From Thermodesulfatator sp. (GTDB taxonomy: Bacteria > Desulfobacterota > Thermodesulfobacteria > Thermodesulfobacteriales > Thermodesulfobacteriaceae), in NCBI GenBank assembly GCA_027036915.1, contig JALWCD010000218.1:7874-15645 (forward strand): DNA of 7,772 nt, written 5' to 3'. Position 1 is the first letter of the stretch. Every line of letters starts with the position of its first letter. Positions 1-6,208 of this stretch are shown here, in pieces. The notes beneath the pieces were generated by a model that saw only the letters and a list, made by a program, of their open reading frames with translations, had not been told where the DNA came from and did not search any database. The position numbers and the translations under genes were made by a program.

Positions 1-49
1 GCACCACCAGGCGGCGCGGAGGAGAGCCCTTGGGGAGACGTTCACTTAA
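1..49 (+). CDS. Possible C-terminal tail of an upstream gene (partial)
   Basis: Reading from base 2, the frame stays open for 15 codons, giving HHQAARRRALGETFT, and ends at a TAA at 47-49. Twelve of the 15 third positions are G or C, and the sequence turns AT-rich immediately after this stop. That is what the end of a gene in this genome would look like. Nothing can be said about function from so short a tail. The frame starting at base 3 is also open, to a TAA at 171-173, but it runs through AT-rich sequence and is less likely to be the coded one. Confidence is low because the start lies outside the window. Confidence 0.3.
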   Translation, partial: HHQAARRRALGETFT

Positions 50-72
50 ATACCTGGGCAACCAAATCACAT

Positions 73-114
73 GGAAATTTTATCATTACATGAAAAATTT
101 GCAAGGAAATTTTA
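73..114. repeat. 10-base direct repeat, two copies
   Basis: GGAAATTTTA occurs exactly at 73-82 and again at 105-114, 32 bases apart. A related ACATGAAAAATTT at 88-100 resembles ACATGGAAATTTT at 69-81. The stretch is AT-rich, so chance similarity is possible. A function as a protein-binding or UP-like element is only a guess. Confidence 0.35.
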
Positions 115-173
115 AACCTTACTGGACTAAAGTTGTTTACTCTTCAAAGAGGGCCAGCGGAAGTGCCCCTTAA

Positions 174-219
174 CTTGATATTTTTCGGCTCCCCGAAAAG
201 CTAGACAAGCAGTATCAAG
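174..219. repeat. Nested inverted repeat (cruciform or RNA hairpin)
   Basis: An inner perfect 7-bp stem, TTTTCGG (182-188) and CCGAAAA (193-199) with loop CTCC, sits inside outer 7-bp arms CTTGATA (174-180) and TATCAAG (213-219). It lies just downstream of the stop codon of the leftward zinc-ribbon gene, so it could form the 3' end of that transcript. No T-run follows the stem on either strand, so it is not a textbook intrinsic terminator. It might act as an RNA-stabilising 3' structure. Confidence 0.45.
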
Positions 220-232
220 AGGCGATACGGGG

Positions 233-676
233 CTACATCCGCCGGGCCTTGCGCCAGCCGAGGGCCTTGAGACGCTCCACCCGGCGCTGGGCCCAGGCGC
301 GCAACTCCTCGAAGTAGCGTTTTGGGTCCTCTTTGAGGAGGGCCACGATCTTTTCTTTCTCAGCCTCGATCTCCGCAAGCTCTCCGGGGTAGGTTTCCTT
401 CCAGGTGGCGTAGCCCTCGTCAAAGAGAAACTCCGGGGTCACCCGTTCGGGATCCACCCCGAGTTTTGAGACCGCCATGAAACGGGCAAGCTCCATGTCG
501 TACTCAATCACCCAGTCCCGGTCCCGGAGCATGGTTGAGGAGTCGTAGTTGGCCTCTTTAGAACATTCCGGGCAATAAAGTTCGCTCACCACTTCGGGGG
601 GCATTATGTTGTCCCTCAGATTGAAAGCCGCCTCAGCGGCTCCGCATCTACATTTAACCCTGATCTCCATGCACAT
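233..676 (-). CDS. Small zinc-ribbon-like protein of unknown function
   Basis: This 147-residue protein is of a kind I cannot assign to a named family. The N-terminal part has two cysteine pairs, C9-R-C11 and C35-PE-C38, spaced like the knuckles of a zinc ribbon. The C-terminal half (about 95-147) is highly charged and predicted helical, rich in E, K and R, and ends in a basic WRKARRM tail. There is no signal peptide or membrane segment, so it should be cytoplasmic. The ATG at 676-674 is supported by AGGAGG at 689-684, seven bases upstream. A second ATG two codons further in is less well placed. It is transcribed divergently from the carbonic-anhydrase-like gene, with about 130 bases between them. 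A metal-binding or nucleic-acid-binding role is possible but is inference only. Confidence 0.8.
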   Translation of the reverse strand: MCMEIRVKCRCGAAEAAFNLRDNIMPPEVVSELYCPECSKEANYDSSTMLRDRDWVIEYDMELARFMAVSKLGVDPERVTPEFLFDEGYATWKETYPGELAEIEAEKEKIVALLKEDPKRYFEELRAWAQRRVERLKALGWRKARRM

Positions 677-701
677 AACTTTTCCTCCTATAAAGAGTAT
701 C

Positions 702-730
702 TTTATCCACTATTACATAAATTTTGACAG
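702..730 (-). promoter_or_regulatory. Candidate promoter for the zinc-ribbon gene
   Basis: On the minus strand, CTGTCA (730-725) and GATAAA (707-702) are 17 bases apart, each matching 4 of 6 sigma-70 consensus bases. Transcription would start near 695, just before the ribosome binding site. An alternative pair is TTGACC (738-733) with TAATAG (715-710), also 17 bases apart. Both overlap the palindrome at 724-738. Confidence 0.35.
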
Positions 731-738
731 GTGGTCAA
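724..738. promoter_or_regulatory. Perfect palindrome TTGAC-N5-GTCAA, candidate operator
   Basis: TTGAC (724-728) and GTCAA (734-738) are perfect inverted arms around AGGTG. The site sits between two divergent genes and overlaps the -35 region of the leftward promoter candidates. A dimeric regulator could bind here. FNR-type sites have a 4-base spacer, so the 5-base spacer argues against a simple FNR/CRP site. The left arm also reads TTGACA, so part of the symmetry may reflect overlapping -35 boxes. Confidence 0.35.
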
Positions 739-782
739 GGGGAAGCTTTGCGAAAGATTCATTTCGGGGTAAAAGGTGCCCG

Positions 783-805
783 TATAAAGCAATGGTCTTT
801 GGAGG
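783..805 (+). promoter_or_regulatory. -10 box and ribosome binding site of the carbonic-anhydrase-like gene
   Basis: TATAAA at 783-788 is a good -10 match, about 22 bases before the ATG at 811. GGAGG at 801-805 lies five bases before that ATG and fixes the start. No good -35 box lies 16-18 bases upstream, so the promoter may need an activator. Confidence 0.45.
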
Positions 806-810
806 CTAGC

Positions 811-1188
811 ATGGAGAAGTTTGCGGCCTGTCTCAACTGCATGGATGGTCGGGTCCAGGAACCGGTGATTTCCTGGGTTAAGGAAAACCTGGGGATCCCT
901 TTCGTGGATATGATTACCGAGCCCGGGATGGATGGCCTTCTGGGAAGAAATTTCGAAGAGGAGATTCCGCCATCCATCCTTGCTAAACTGCAAATATCTC
1001 TTGAAAAACACGGCTCAAGGACTGTGATCGTGGTGGGCCACCACGATTGCGCGGGAAATCCGGTAGATGAAAACACCCATAAGGAACATCTTCGGGTAGC
1101 GGTGAAAAAGCTCCGCAAGCTCTATCCGGAACTTACGGTGATAGGTCTCTGGGTTTCCGAAAAGTTCGAGGCCGAGAGATGGTTTTAG
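811..1188 (+). CDS. Small beta-carbonic-anhydrase-like protein
   Basis: This 125-residue cytoplasmic protein resembles a shortened beta-class carbonic anhydrase, the zinc enzyme that interconverts CO2 and bicarbonate. The signature C-x-D-x-R is present as C10-M-D12-G-R14, and the H-x-x-C motif as H77-H-D-C80 in GHHDCAG. So the three expected zinc ligands (C10, H77, C80) and the Asp-Arg dyad are all visible. An extra cysteine, C7, precedes the motif. Ordinary beta-carbonic anhydrases have about 180-220 residues, so the protein keeps the core but lacks flanking helices. The ATG at 811 is chosen because of GGAGG at 801-805. An upstream extension to 724 is open but lacks a ribosome site. Proteins of this short form are known as uncharacterised members of the superfamily, so real activity is uncertain. 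Bicarbonate supply or CO2 sensing would suit a CO2-fixing anaerobe. Confidence 0.85.
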   Translation: MEKFAACLNCMDGRVQEPVISWVKENLGIPFVDMITEPGMDGLLGRNFEEEIPPSILAKLQISLEKHGSRTVIVVGHHDCAGNPVDENTHKEHLRVAVKKLRKLYPELTVIGLWVSEKFEAERWF

Positions 1189-1195
1189 GGATTGG

Positions 1196-1244
1196 CCTTC
1201 CGTTGCGATTCAGAAAGGGATTTTCTCTTGGGGTGGAAGGTTTT
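1196..1244 (+). terminator. Weak candidate terminator between convergent genes
   Basis: CCTTCC (1196-1201) pairs with GGAAGG (1235-1240), followed by TTTT. The 33-base loop contains a smaller AGAAA/TTTCT hairpin (1212-1226). It lies between the convergent carbonic-anhydrase-like and methyltransferase genes. The large loop and short T-run make this tentative. Confidence 0.25.
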
Positions 1245-1251
1245 GCGGGAG

Positions 1252-2388
1252 CTATAAACTACTAGAAAGGAAGGCGCAGCGGAGCCCTCCGTGTTCCGTG
1301 GAAAGTATTTTTCGGAAGCGGAGACCGGTGAGGTGAGAGAGCTCTCTGGTTCCGGTTTCGGGGAAGATCAATAGGAGACGCCATCCACGGAAGCGTTCAC
1401 GCAATATTTTCCCCCAGGAGCGATAAAAAGCCTCGCGGTCCTTCAGGAAAAGACGTTTACCGTAAGGAGGATCGGTTATCAGGACCCCTGGGGTCGAGGT
1501 CGGAGGAAAGAGGTCCCTTATTTCAGACCTGAAAGTTTTGACCCAGGGAGCCAGTCCCGCGGCCTGGAGGTTTTCCCTGGTGGCGGAAAGGGCCTTCGGG
1601 GAAGCGTCGCCGGCAAAGATAAAGGGATGTGCCGGGGCCGGCTTCTCGCGGGCTCGGGCTTTGTTTTTTAGTTCCTCCCAGAGGCTTTGGTCGAACTCCG
1701 GCCAGTCCTCGAAGGGAAAGCGGCGGAAAATCCCCGGGGCGCGGCCGGCGGCCATCATCGCGGCCTCGGCCGGGATGGTCCCGGTGCCGCAAAAGGGGTC
1801 AAGGAGAGGGGTGCGACGATCCCAGCCCGAGGAAAGAATCAGGGCCGCGGCCAGGTTCTCGCGCAGGGCCGCACGCCCCGGGGCCACCTTATAGCCCCGG
1901 CGAAAAAGGTCTCCCCCGGAGGTGTCCACGCTTATGGTGCATCGATCTTTTACCAGACGGACCACGATGAGGATCTCTCTTTCGAAAGTCTCCTCAGGAT
2001 CTCGCCCGAGACGGTTTTCGAGAGCCTTAAGAATTCGCTCTTTTACGGCCCTTTCATGATAGAGCTTTGAGCGATAGGAGGTTACCCGGATCCTCACTCC
2101 GTAGCCCTCGGGGAGGTAAAGCTCCCAGGGATAGCGTTCCGTCTTCCGAATGAGTTCGGGAAAGGAGAGGGCCCGGAAGCGGGCCACTCTAAGAAGGACC
2201 CGACTTGCGGTGCGCAACCAGAGGTTGGCCAGAAGCATCTCCCGGAGACCGCCATGGAAACTGACTCCGCCTTCCTTTACTACGCCCTCGATACCCAGGG
2301 CCGAAAGCTCCCGAACCAGGAGTTTTTCGATTCCCGGGGGAGAGACCGCAAAGAGTTCTAGAGATTTTGAATCTTCGGTAAAGTTCAT
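1252..2388 (-). CDS. THUMP-domain RNA guanine-N2 methyltransferase (RlmL/TrmN type)
   Basis: This 378-residue protein uses S-adenosylmethionine to methylate an RNA guanine. Residues about 10-60 are the ferredoxin-like N-terminal domain (LFAVSPPGIEKLLVREL), about 60-160 the RNA-binding THUMP domain, and 170-378 the Rossmann methyltransferase. SAM motif I is LDPFCGTGT (196-204), followed by EAAMMAAGRAPG, which is very RlmL-like. The catalytic motif IV is DPPYG (306-310). E. coli RlmL is fused to RlmK (about 700 residues), but here the RlmL half stands alone, as in many bacteria. The target could be 23S rRNA m2G2445 or a tRNA m2G6 as for Thermus TrmN, and sequence alone does not decide. The ATG at 2388 is chosen because the conserved domain begins right after it. 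The longer open frame to 2535 runs through tRNA-Gln and is rejected. No Shine-Dalgarno precedes the ATG. Confidence 0.9.
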   Translation of the reverse strand: MNFTEDSKSLELFAVSPPGIEKLLVRELSALGIEGVVKEGGVSFHGGLREMLLANLWLRTASRVLLRVARFRALSFPELIRKTERYPWELYLPEGYGVRIRVTSYRSKLYHERAVKERILKALENRLGRDPEETFEREILIVVRLVKDRCTISVDTSGGDLFRRGYKVAPGRAALRENLAAALILSSGWDRRTPLLDPFCGTGTIPAEAAMMAAGRAPGIFRRFPFEDWPEFDQSLWEELKNKARAREKPAPAHPFIFAGDASPKALSATRENLQAAGLAPWVKTFRSEIRDLFPPTSTPGVLITDPPYGKRLFLKDREAFYRSWGKILRERFRGWRLLLIFPETGTRELSHLTGLRFRKILSTEHGGLRCAFLSSSL

Positions 2389-2394
2389 GAGTTT

Positions 2395-2422
2395 AAAATA
2401 AGATGCGTCCTTTGAGAGACAA
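2395..2422 (-). promoter_or_regulatory. Candidate promoter giving a leaderless methyltransferase mRNA
   Basis: TTGTCT (2422-2417) and TATTTT (2400-2395) are 16 bases apart on the minus strand, each with 4 of 6 consensus matches. The -10 box ends six bases before the ATG at 2388, so transcription would begin at or next to the start codon. This agrees with the missing Shine-Dalgarno. Co-transcription from the tRNA-Gln promoter is the alternative. Confidence 0.3.
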
Positions 2423-2453
2423 CTTTCCAGTGGTAGGTGGAGTATAAAAGGAC
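2407..2453. repeat. Inverted repeat ahead of the methyltransferase gene
   Basis: GTCCTTT (2407-2413) and AAAGGAC (2447-2453) are perfect 7-base inverted arms 33 bases apart, with a small inner TCCA/TGGA pair. The repeat lies between tRNA-Gln and the methyltransferase start. If the gene is read through from the tRNA, it would fold in the leader RNA. It could also be a chance match. Confidence 0.3.
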
Positions 2454-2493
2454 TTTCTTTTCGTTCGGGAAGTTTTAAAGGAATTATAAAATT

Positions 2494-2568
2494 TGGTTCC
2501 GGGGCCTGGATTCGAACCAGGATTCTGGGAGCCAAAGTCCCATGTCCTGCCAGTTAGACGACCCCGGA
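2494..2568 (-). tRNA. tRNA-Gln (anticodon UUG)
   Basis: The minus strand folds into a full cloverleaf of 75 bases including an encoded CCA end. The acceptor arms are TCCGGGG and CCCCGGA, with discriminator A. The D stem is GTCT/GGAC. The anticodon stem TGGGA/TCCCA carries loop CTTTGGC, giving anticodon TTG, which reads CAA and probably CAG. The T stem is CCTGG/CCAGG around TTCGAAT, and the variable loop has four bases. The U1-A72 pair is typical of glutamine tRNAs. Confidence 0.97.
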
Positions 2569-2579
2569 ACGACATTAAT

Positions 2580-2607
2580 AATTTAGCGCTTTCCTCTCGG
2601 CTGTAAA
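2580..2607 (-). promoter_or_regulatory. Candidate promoter of tRNA-Gln
   Basis: TTTACA (2607-2602, 5 of 6) and TAAATT (2585-2580, 4 of 6) are 16 bases apart on the minus strand. The predicted start is about 5 bases before the mature tRNA end at 2568. It lies back to back with the por promoter. Confidence 0.5.
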
Positions 2608-2625
2608 GTGGAGTTTAATTTGCGG

Positions 2626-2653
2626 TTGACAGGGCCTGGGATATGTGTAATTA
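2626..2653 (+). promoter_or_regulatory. Candidate promoter of the porGDAB operon
   Basis: A perfect -35 box TTGACA (2626-2631) is followed 16 bases later by TAATTA (2648-2653), a weak -10. Transcription would begin near 2660. The next bases hold the small palindrome TTAGA-GG-TCTAA (2651-2662), which overlaps the -10 box and the start region and could be an operator. Confidence 0.5.
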
Positions 2654-2692
2654 GAGGTCTAACTGCCATTACTAATTTCAAAGGAGTGGGCC

Positions 2693-3244
2693 ATGATCGA
2701 AGTGAGGCTTCACGGTCGAGGTGGACAGGGGGCGGTGACCTCCGCGGAATTGATCGCGGTGGCCGCCATCAATCAGGGGAAATATGCGCAGGCTTTCCCG
2801 AGCTTCGGTCCTGAAAGGCGAGGGGCGCCGGTACAGGCCTTCGTTAGGGTGAGCGAGGAACCCATTCGGACCCGGGAAAAGATCTATTTTCCGGATGTGG
2901 TCCTGGTGCTGGACCCATCCCTGCCCTCCATCGTCAATGTAACGGCGGGCCTTAAAGAAGACGGCCTGGTGATCCTTAACTCCCACAAAGATGAAAAGGA
3001 ACTCCGGGAGATGCTCGGGGGCTGGCGGGGGAGACTGGCGGTGGTGGATGCCACCAAGATCGCCCTCGAAGAACTGGGCCTTCCCATCACCAACACCACT
3101 ATGCTGGGAGCCTTTCTTAAAGCCACCGGACTTGTGGACCAGAAGTATTTGGAAGAGGCCCTTGAGGAGAGATTCGGGCGTCTGGCCGAAAAGAACAAAA
3201 AGGCCATGGCCCGGGCTATTAAAGAGATAAAGATCTACCAGTAA
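2693..3244 (+). CDS. porG: Pyruvate:ferredoxin oxidoreductase, gamma subunit
   Basis: The 183-residue gamma subunit belongs to the four-subunit enzyme that oxidises pyruvate to acetyl-CoA and CO2, or runs the reaction backwards for carbon fixation with reduced ferredoxin. The family hallmark GRGGQGA is at residues 8-14 and the second hallmark SFGPERRGAPV at 37-47. Length matches the usual 180-190 residues. The ATG at 2693 has AAGGAG at 2681-2686 and is the first gene after the promoter. porD follows after 12 bases, and the gene order porG-porD-porA-porB is that of Thermotoga and related to archaeal loci. The gamma fold alone could also belong to a 2-ketoisovalerate or 2-oxoglutarate enzyme, and the PorA sequence points to pyruvate. 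Confidence 0.93.
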   Translation: MIEVRLHGRGGQGAVTSAELIAVAAINQGKYAQAFPSFGPERRGAPVQAFVRVSEEPIRTREKIYFPDVVLVLDPSLPSIVNVTAGLKEDGLVILNSHKDEKELREMLGGWRGRLAVVDATKIALEELGLPITNTTMLGAFLKATGLVDQKYLEEALEERFGRLAEKNKKAMARAIKEIKIYQ

Positions 3245-3256
3245 AGGAGAAGAGCC

Positions 3257-3556
3257 ATGCCAAAAGGAAAAGATACGGCCCTTATGAGCTGGAAGGAGGT
3301 CCCCTTCGGGTGTTACATCCTGGAACCCGGCAACTCGGTAAAATTCAAGACCGGAGACTGGCGCTCGTTCAGGCCGGTGCTGGACAAAGAGAAATGTATT
3401 AAGTGTGGTCAGTGTTACATCATGTGTCCGGAGCCGGCATACGAACAGGATGAGGAGGGATATTACATTGTGAATCTTACCTACTGTAAGGGCTGTGGTA
3501 TTTGTGCCAGCGTATGTCCCAAGGGGGCCATCACTATGGTCATAGAGGAGGTTTAA
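3257..3556 (+). CDS. porD: Pyruvate:ferredoxin oxidoreductase, delta subunit (two 4Fe-4S clusters)
   Basis: This 99-residue ferredoxin-like subunit passes electrons from the thiamine site to external ferredoxin. It has two classic C-x2-C-x2-C-x3-C-P motifs, at C47/C50/C53/C57 and C77/C80/C83/C87, each binding one 4Fe-4S cluster. The N-terminal 45 residues contain the segment LEPGNSVKFKTGDWRSFRP, which is typical of PorD and separates it from free ferredoxins. The ATG at 3257 is preceded by AAGGAG (3244-3249), which starts on the last base of the porG stop codon, so translation is probably coupled. The stop at 3554-3556 lies two bases before the porA start. No motif residue is missing. Confidence 0.95.
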   Translation: MPKGKDTALMSWKEVPFGCYILEPGNSVKFKTGDWRSFRPVLDKEKCIKCGQCYIMCPEPAYEQDEEGYYIVNLTYCKGCGICASVCPKGAITMVIEEV

Positions 3557-3558
3557 TC

Positions 3559-4734
3559 ATGGGCAAGCGTATAGCCAAGGAAGTCTCCATCGCGGTGGCT
3601 GAGGCCGTAAAACAGTGCAGGGTGGACGTGATTGCGGCCTATCCCATCACCCCCCAGACCCACATCGTGGAGCACCTGAGCGAGCTGGTAGCCAACGGGG
3701 AGCTTGATGCCGAGTACATTACGGTGGAATCCGAGCATTCGGCCATCAGCGCCTGTCTGGGTTCGGTGGCTACCGGAGCCCGCACCTTTACCTCCACCAG
3801 CGCTCAGGGGCTGGCCCTTATGCATGAGATTTTATTCATCACTTCGGCCCTGAGGCTCCCGGTGGTTATGGTGGTGGCCAACCGGGCGCTCTCGGCTCCC
3901 ATCAGTATCTGGAACGATCATGCCGACATCATGGCCCAGCGGGACGTGGGCTGGATTCAGACCTTTGCCGAAAACGGACAGGAGGCCGTGGATCTGGTCT
4001 ATCATGCCTTTAGGGTGGCCGAAGACCGACGGGTTATGTTTCCGGCCATCGTAAACATTGATGGTTTCACCCTGAGCCACATGATAGAGCCCATTGAACT
4101 TCCGGATCAGGAGCAGGTGGATCAGTATCTTCCGCCTTTCAAGCCCCGCTATAAACTCGATCCGCGCAAACCCATAAGTATAGGGCCGGTGGGTATTCCC
4201 GAAATCTATACCGAGGCCAAGAAGGCCCAGGATGAGGCCTTCAAAAATGCCTATCGTGTGATCATTAAGGCCTGGGATGAATTCGAAAAGATCTTCGGAA
4301 GGCGGTATCGCCCTGTCGAGACCTACCGCATGGAGGATGCCGAGGTGGCTCTTCTCATCATGGGTTCCCTTGCGGAAACGGCCATGACTGCGGTGGATCG
4401 GATGCGGGAGGCCGGAAAGAAGGTAGGGCTGGTGCGGATCCGGCTCTGGCGGCCCTTCCCTCTGCGGGATTTCGTGCGGGCGGTCAAGGGGGTGAAGATG
4501 CTCGCGGTGGTGGATCGGGCGCTCTCCCCGGGGGCCACCGGAGGGCCGGTGGCCGTGGAGGTGCGGTCGGCCCTCTACCAGGTGCCGGGACGTCCCCGGG
4601 TGGTGAGTTTCATTGCCGGGCTTGGCGGTCGGGATGTCACGGTGGAGGACTTTGAGGAGATGGCTGACAAGGCCTACTTTTACCTGAAGAAAAAACCCAA
4701 GGAATCCTACGAGATGATAGGGGTAAAGGAGTAG
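3559..4734 (+). CDS. porA: Pyruvate:ferredoxin oxidoreductase, alpha subunit
   Basis: This 391-residue subunit carries the pyrimidine-binding side of the thiamine diphosphate site and forms the substrate pocket. Recognisable blocks are YPITPQT (28-34), [13 protein letters not shown] (56-68), [13 protein letters not shown] (78-90) and [14 protein letters not shown] (108-121). These match closely what I recall of archaeal pyruvate enzymes, which supports pyruvate over other 2-oxoacids. The C-terminal domain after about residue 260 is the transketolase C-terminal type. Its length is the normal 390-400 residues. The ATG at 3559 is chosen because AGGAGG (3546-3551) lies seven bases upstream. A longer open frame from 3502 overlaps porD and lacks support. 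porB follows after four bases, with its ribosome site overlapping the porA stop. Confidence 0.95.
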   Translation: MGKRIAKEVSIAVAEAVKQCRVDVIAAYPITPQTHIVEHLSELVANGELDAEYITVESEHSAISACLGSVATGARTFTSTSAQGLALMHEILFITSALRLPVVMVVANRALSAPISIWNDHADIMAQRDVGWIQTFAENGQEAVDLVYHAFRVAEDRRVMFPAIVNIDGFTLSHMIEPIELPDQEQVDQYLPPFKPRYKLDPRKPISIGPVGIPEIYTEAKKAQDEAFKNAYRVIIKAWDEFEKIFGRRYRPVETYRMEDAEVALLIMGSLAETAMTAVDRMREAGKKVGLVRIRLWRPFPLRDFVRAVKGVKMLAVVDRALSPGATGGPVAVEVRSALYQVPGRPRVVSFIAGLGGRDVTVEDFEEMADKAYFYLKKKPKESYEMIGVKE

Positions 4735-4738
4735 AGCC

Positions 4739-5680
4739 ATGCTGAAAGAACTTGCCAAATTTAAGGGGTTTAGCGCCAAGAATCTGCCCAAGGAGGAACC
4801 CTTTGCTCCCGGACACAGGGCCTGTCAGGGATGTGGCGAGGTGCTCGCCCTGCGGCTGGCCCTGAAGGCCCTGGGCATGAACGTGATCGCGGTCAGCGCC
4901 ACGGGCTGCATGGAGATCATTTCGAGCCCCTTTCCTTACACCTCCTGGCGGGTACCCTGGATCCATATAGCTTTTGAGAACGCGGCCGCGGTGGCTTCCG
5001 GGGTAGAGGCCGCGCTCAAGGCCCTGAAGCGCAAGGGTCGTTTTCCCAAAAACCGGCGGGTGGACGTGGTGGCCTTTGCCGGAGACGGTGGCACAGCTGA
5101 TATCGGCCTTCAGGCCCTCTCCGGAGCCCTTGAGCGGGGCCACGACTTCGTTTATATCTGCCTGGACAACGAAGCCTACATGAATACCGGAGTCCAGCGT
5201 TCGGGGTGCACTCCCTACGGGGCCATGACCACCACCAGTCCTCCCGGAGAGAAATCCATCGGACAGATGACCTGGAAGAAGAACGTGCCGGCCATCGCTG
5301 CGGCCCACGGTATTCCCTATGTGGCTACCGCCACGCCGGCCTTCTTCTTGGATCTCATGAACAAGGTCAAAAAGGCTGCTCTGGTGAACGGGCCGGCTTA
5401 CGTTCACATTTATTCTCCCTGCCCCACCGGCTGGGGTAGCAAGGGCGAGGATTCCATTCGCCTGGCCAGGCTGGCGGTAGAGACCCGGATCTTTCCTCTC
5501 TACGAGGTCATCGAGGGTAAATACTACATTACGCGAAAAGTTACCAAACCCAAACCGGTGGAGGAATATCTCAAACTCCAGCGGCGTTTCCGGCACCTCA
5601 CGGAGGAACACATTCGGGAGATCCAGCAGCGGGTGGATGCGGAATACGAGCGGCTGCTCCGGCTGGCCGAATGTCTCTAA
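4739..5680 (+). CDS. porB: Pyruvate:ferredoxin oxidoreductase, beta subunit (TPP-binding)
   Basis: This 313-residue subunit binds thiamine diphosphate and the 4Fe-4S cluster next to it. The diphosphate/Mg motif begins with GDGGTAD (115-121) and ends at [10 protein letters not shown] (142-151). Four cysteines expected to hold the proximal cluster are present: C29 and C32 in CQGCGE, C57 in TGCMEI and C228 in SPCPTGW. Its length is normal for the family. The start at 4739 is preceded by AAAGGAG (4725-4731), which overlaps the porA stop codon, so translation is likely coupled. It is the last por gene. The TAA at 5678-5680 is followed within four bases by the promoter of tRNA-Gly, with no clear terminator between. 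Together the four genes should give a working enzyme for acetyl-CoA to pyruvate carboxylation or the reverse. Confidence 0.95.
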   Translation: MLKELAKFKGFSAKNLPKEEPFAPGHRACQGCGEVLALRLALKALGMNVIAVSATGCMEIISSPFPYTSWRVPWIHIAFENAAAVASGVEAALKALKRKGRFPKNRRVDVVAFAGDGGTADIGLQALSGALERGHDFVYICLDNEAYMNTGVQRSGCTPYGAMTTTSPPGEKSIGQMTWKKNVPAIAAAHGIPYVATATPAFFLDLMNKVKKAALVNGPAYVHIYSPCPTGWGSKGEDSIRLARLAVETRIFPLYEVIEGKYYITRKVTKPKPVEEYLKLQRRFRHLTEEHIREIQQRVDAEYERLLRLAECL

Positions 5681-5683
5681 CCC

Positions 5684-6193
<510 letters not shown>

Positions 6194-6208
6194 AAGGAGA
6201 GGGCGGTC

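Larger units (their letters stand above)
50..232. other. AT-rich intergenic region with small repeats
   Basis: No convincing gene lies in this stretch. If the two flanking calls are right, it separates convergent genes. It holds a 10-base direct repeat (73-82 and 105-114), a short perfect inverted repeat (CTCTT at 140-144, AAGAG at 147-151) and a nested inverted repeat at 174-219. No canonical hairpin followed by a T-run was found for either flanking gene. Confidence 0.5.

Noticed and set aside
3..173. A 56-codon open frame on the plus strand from the window edge
   Set aside because: Most of it is AT-rich with codon use unlike the neighbours, and an open stretch this long is not improbable by chance. 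The frame ending at 47-49 fits the composition change better.
724..738. FNR or CRP-type binding site
   Set aside because: The arms resemble an FNR half-site, but the spacer is five bases instead of four, so only a generic operator is proposed.
724..810. Upstream extension of the carbonic-anhydrase-like protein from a TTG at 724
   Set aside because: The ATG at 811 has a good ribosome site and begins where the family homology begins. The extension overlaps the promoter region.
2389..2535. N-terminal extension of the methyltransferase through tRNA-Gln
   Set aside because: It would translate tRNA sequence. The conserved domain starts right after the ATG at 2388.
3832..4791. A 319-codon open frame on the minus strand across porA
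   Set aside because: It lies wholly opposite porA and the start of porB, has no family features and shows a low-complexity composition rich in H, P and G, typical of shadows of GC-rich genes.
4637..5611. A 324-codon open frame on the minus strand across porB
   Set aside because: It is antisense to a clearly conserved gene, is rich in G, H and R, and has no recognisable motif or ribosome site.
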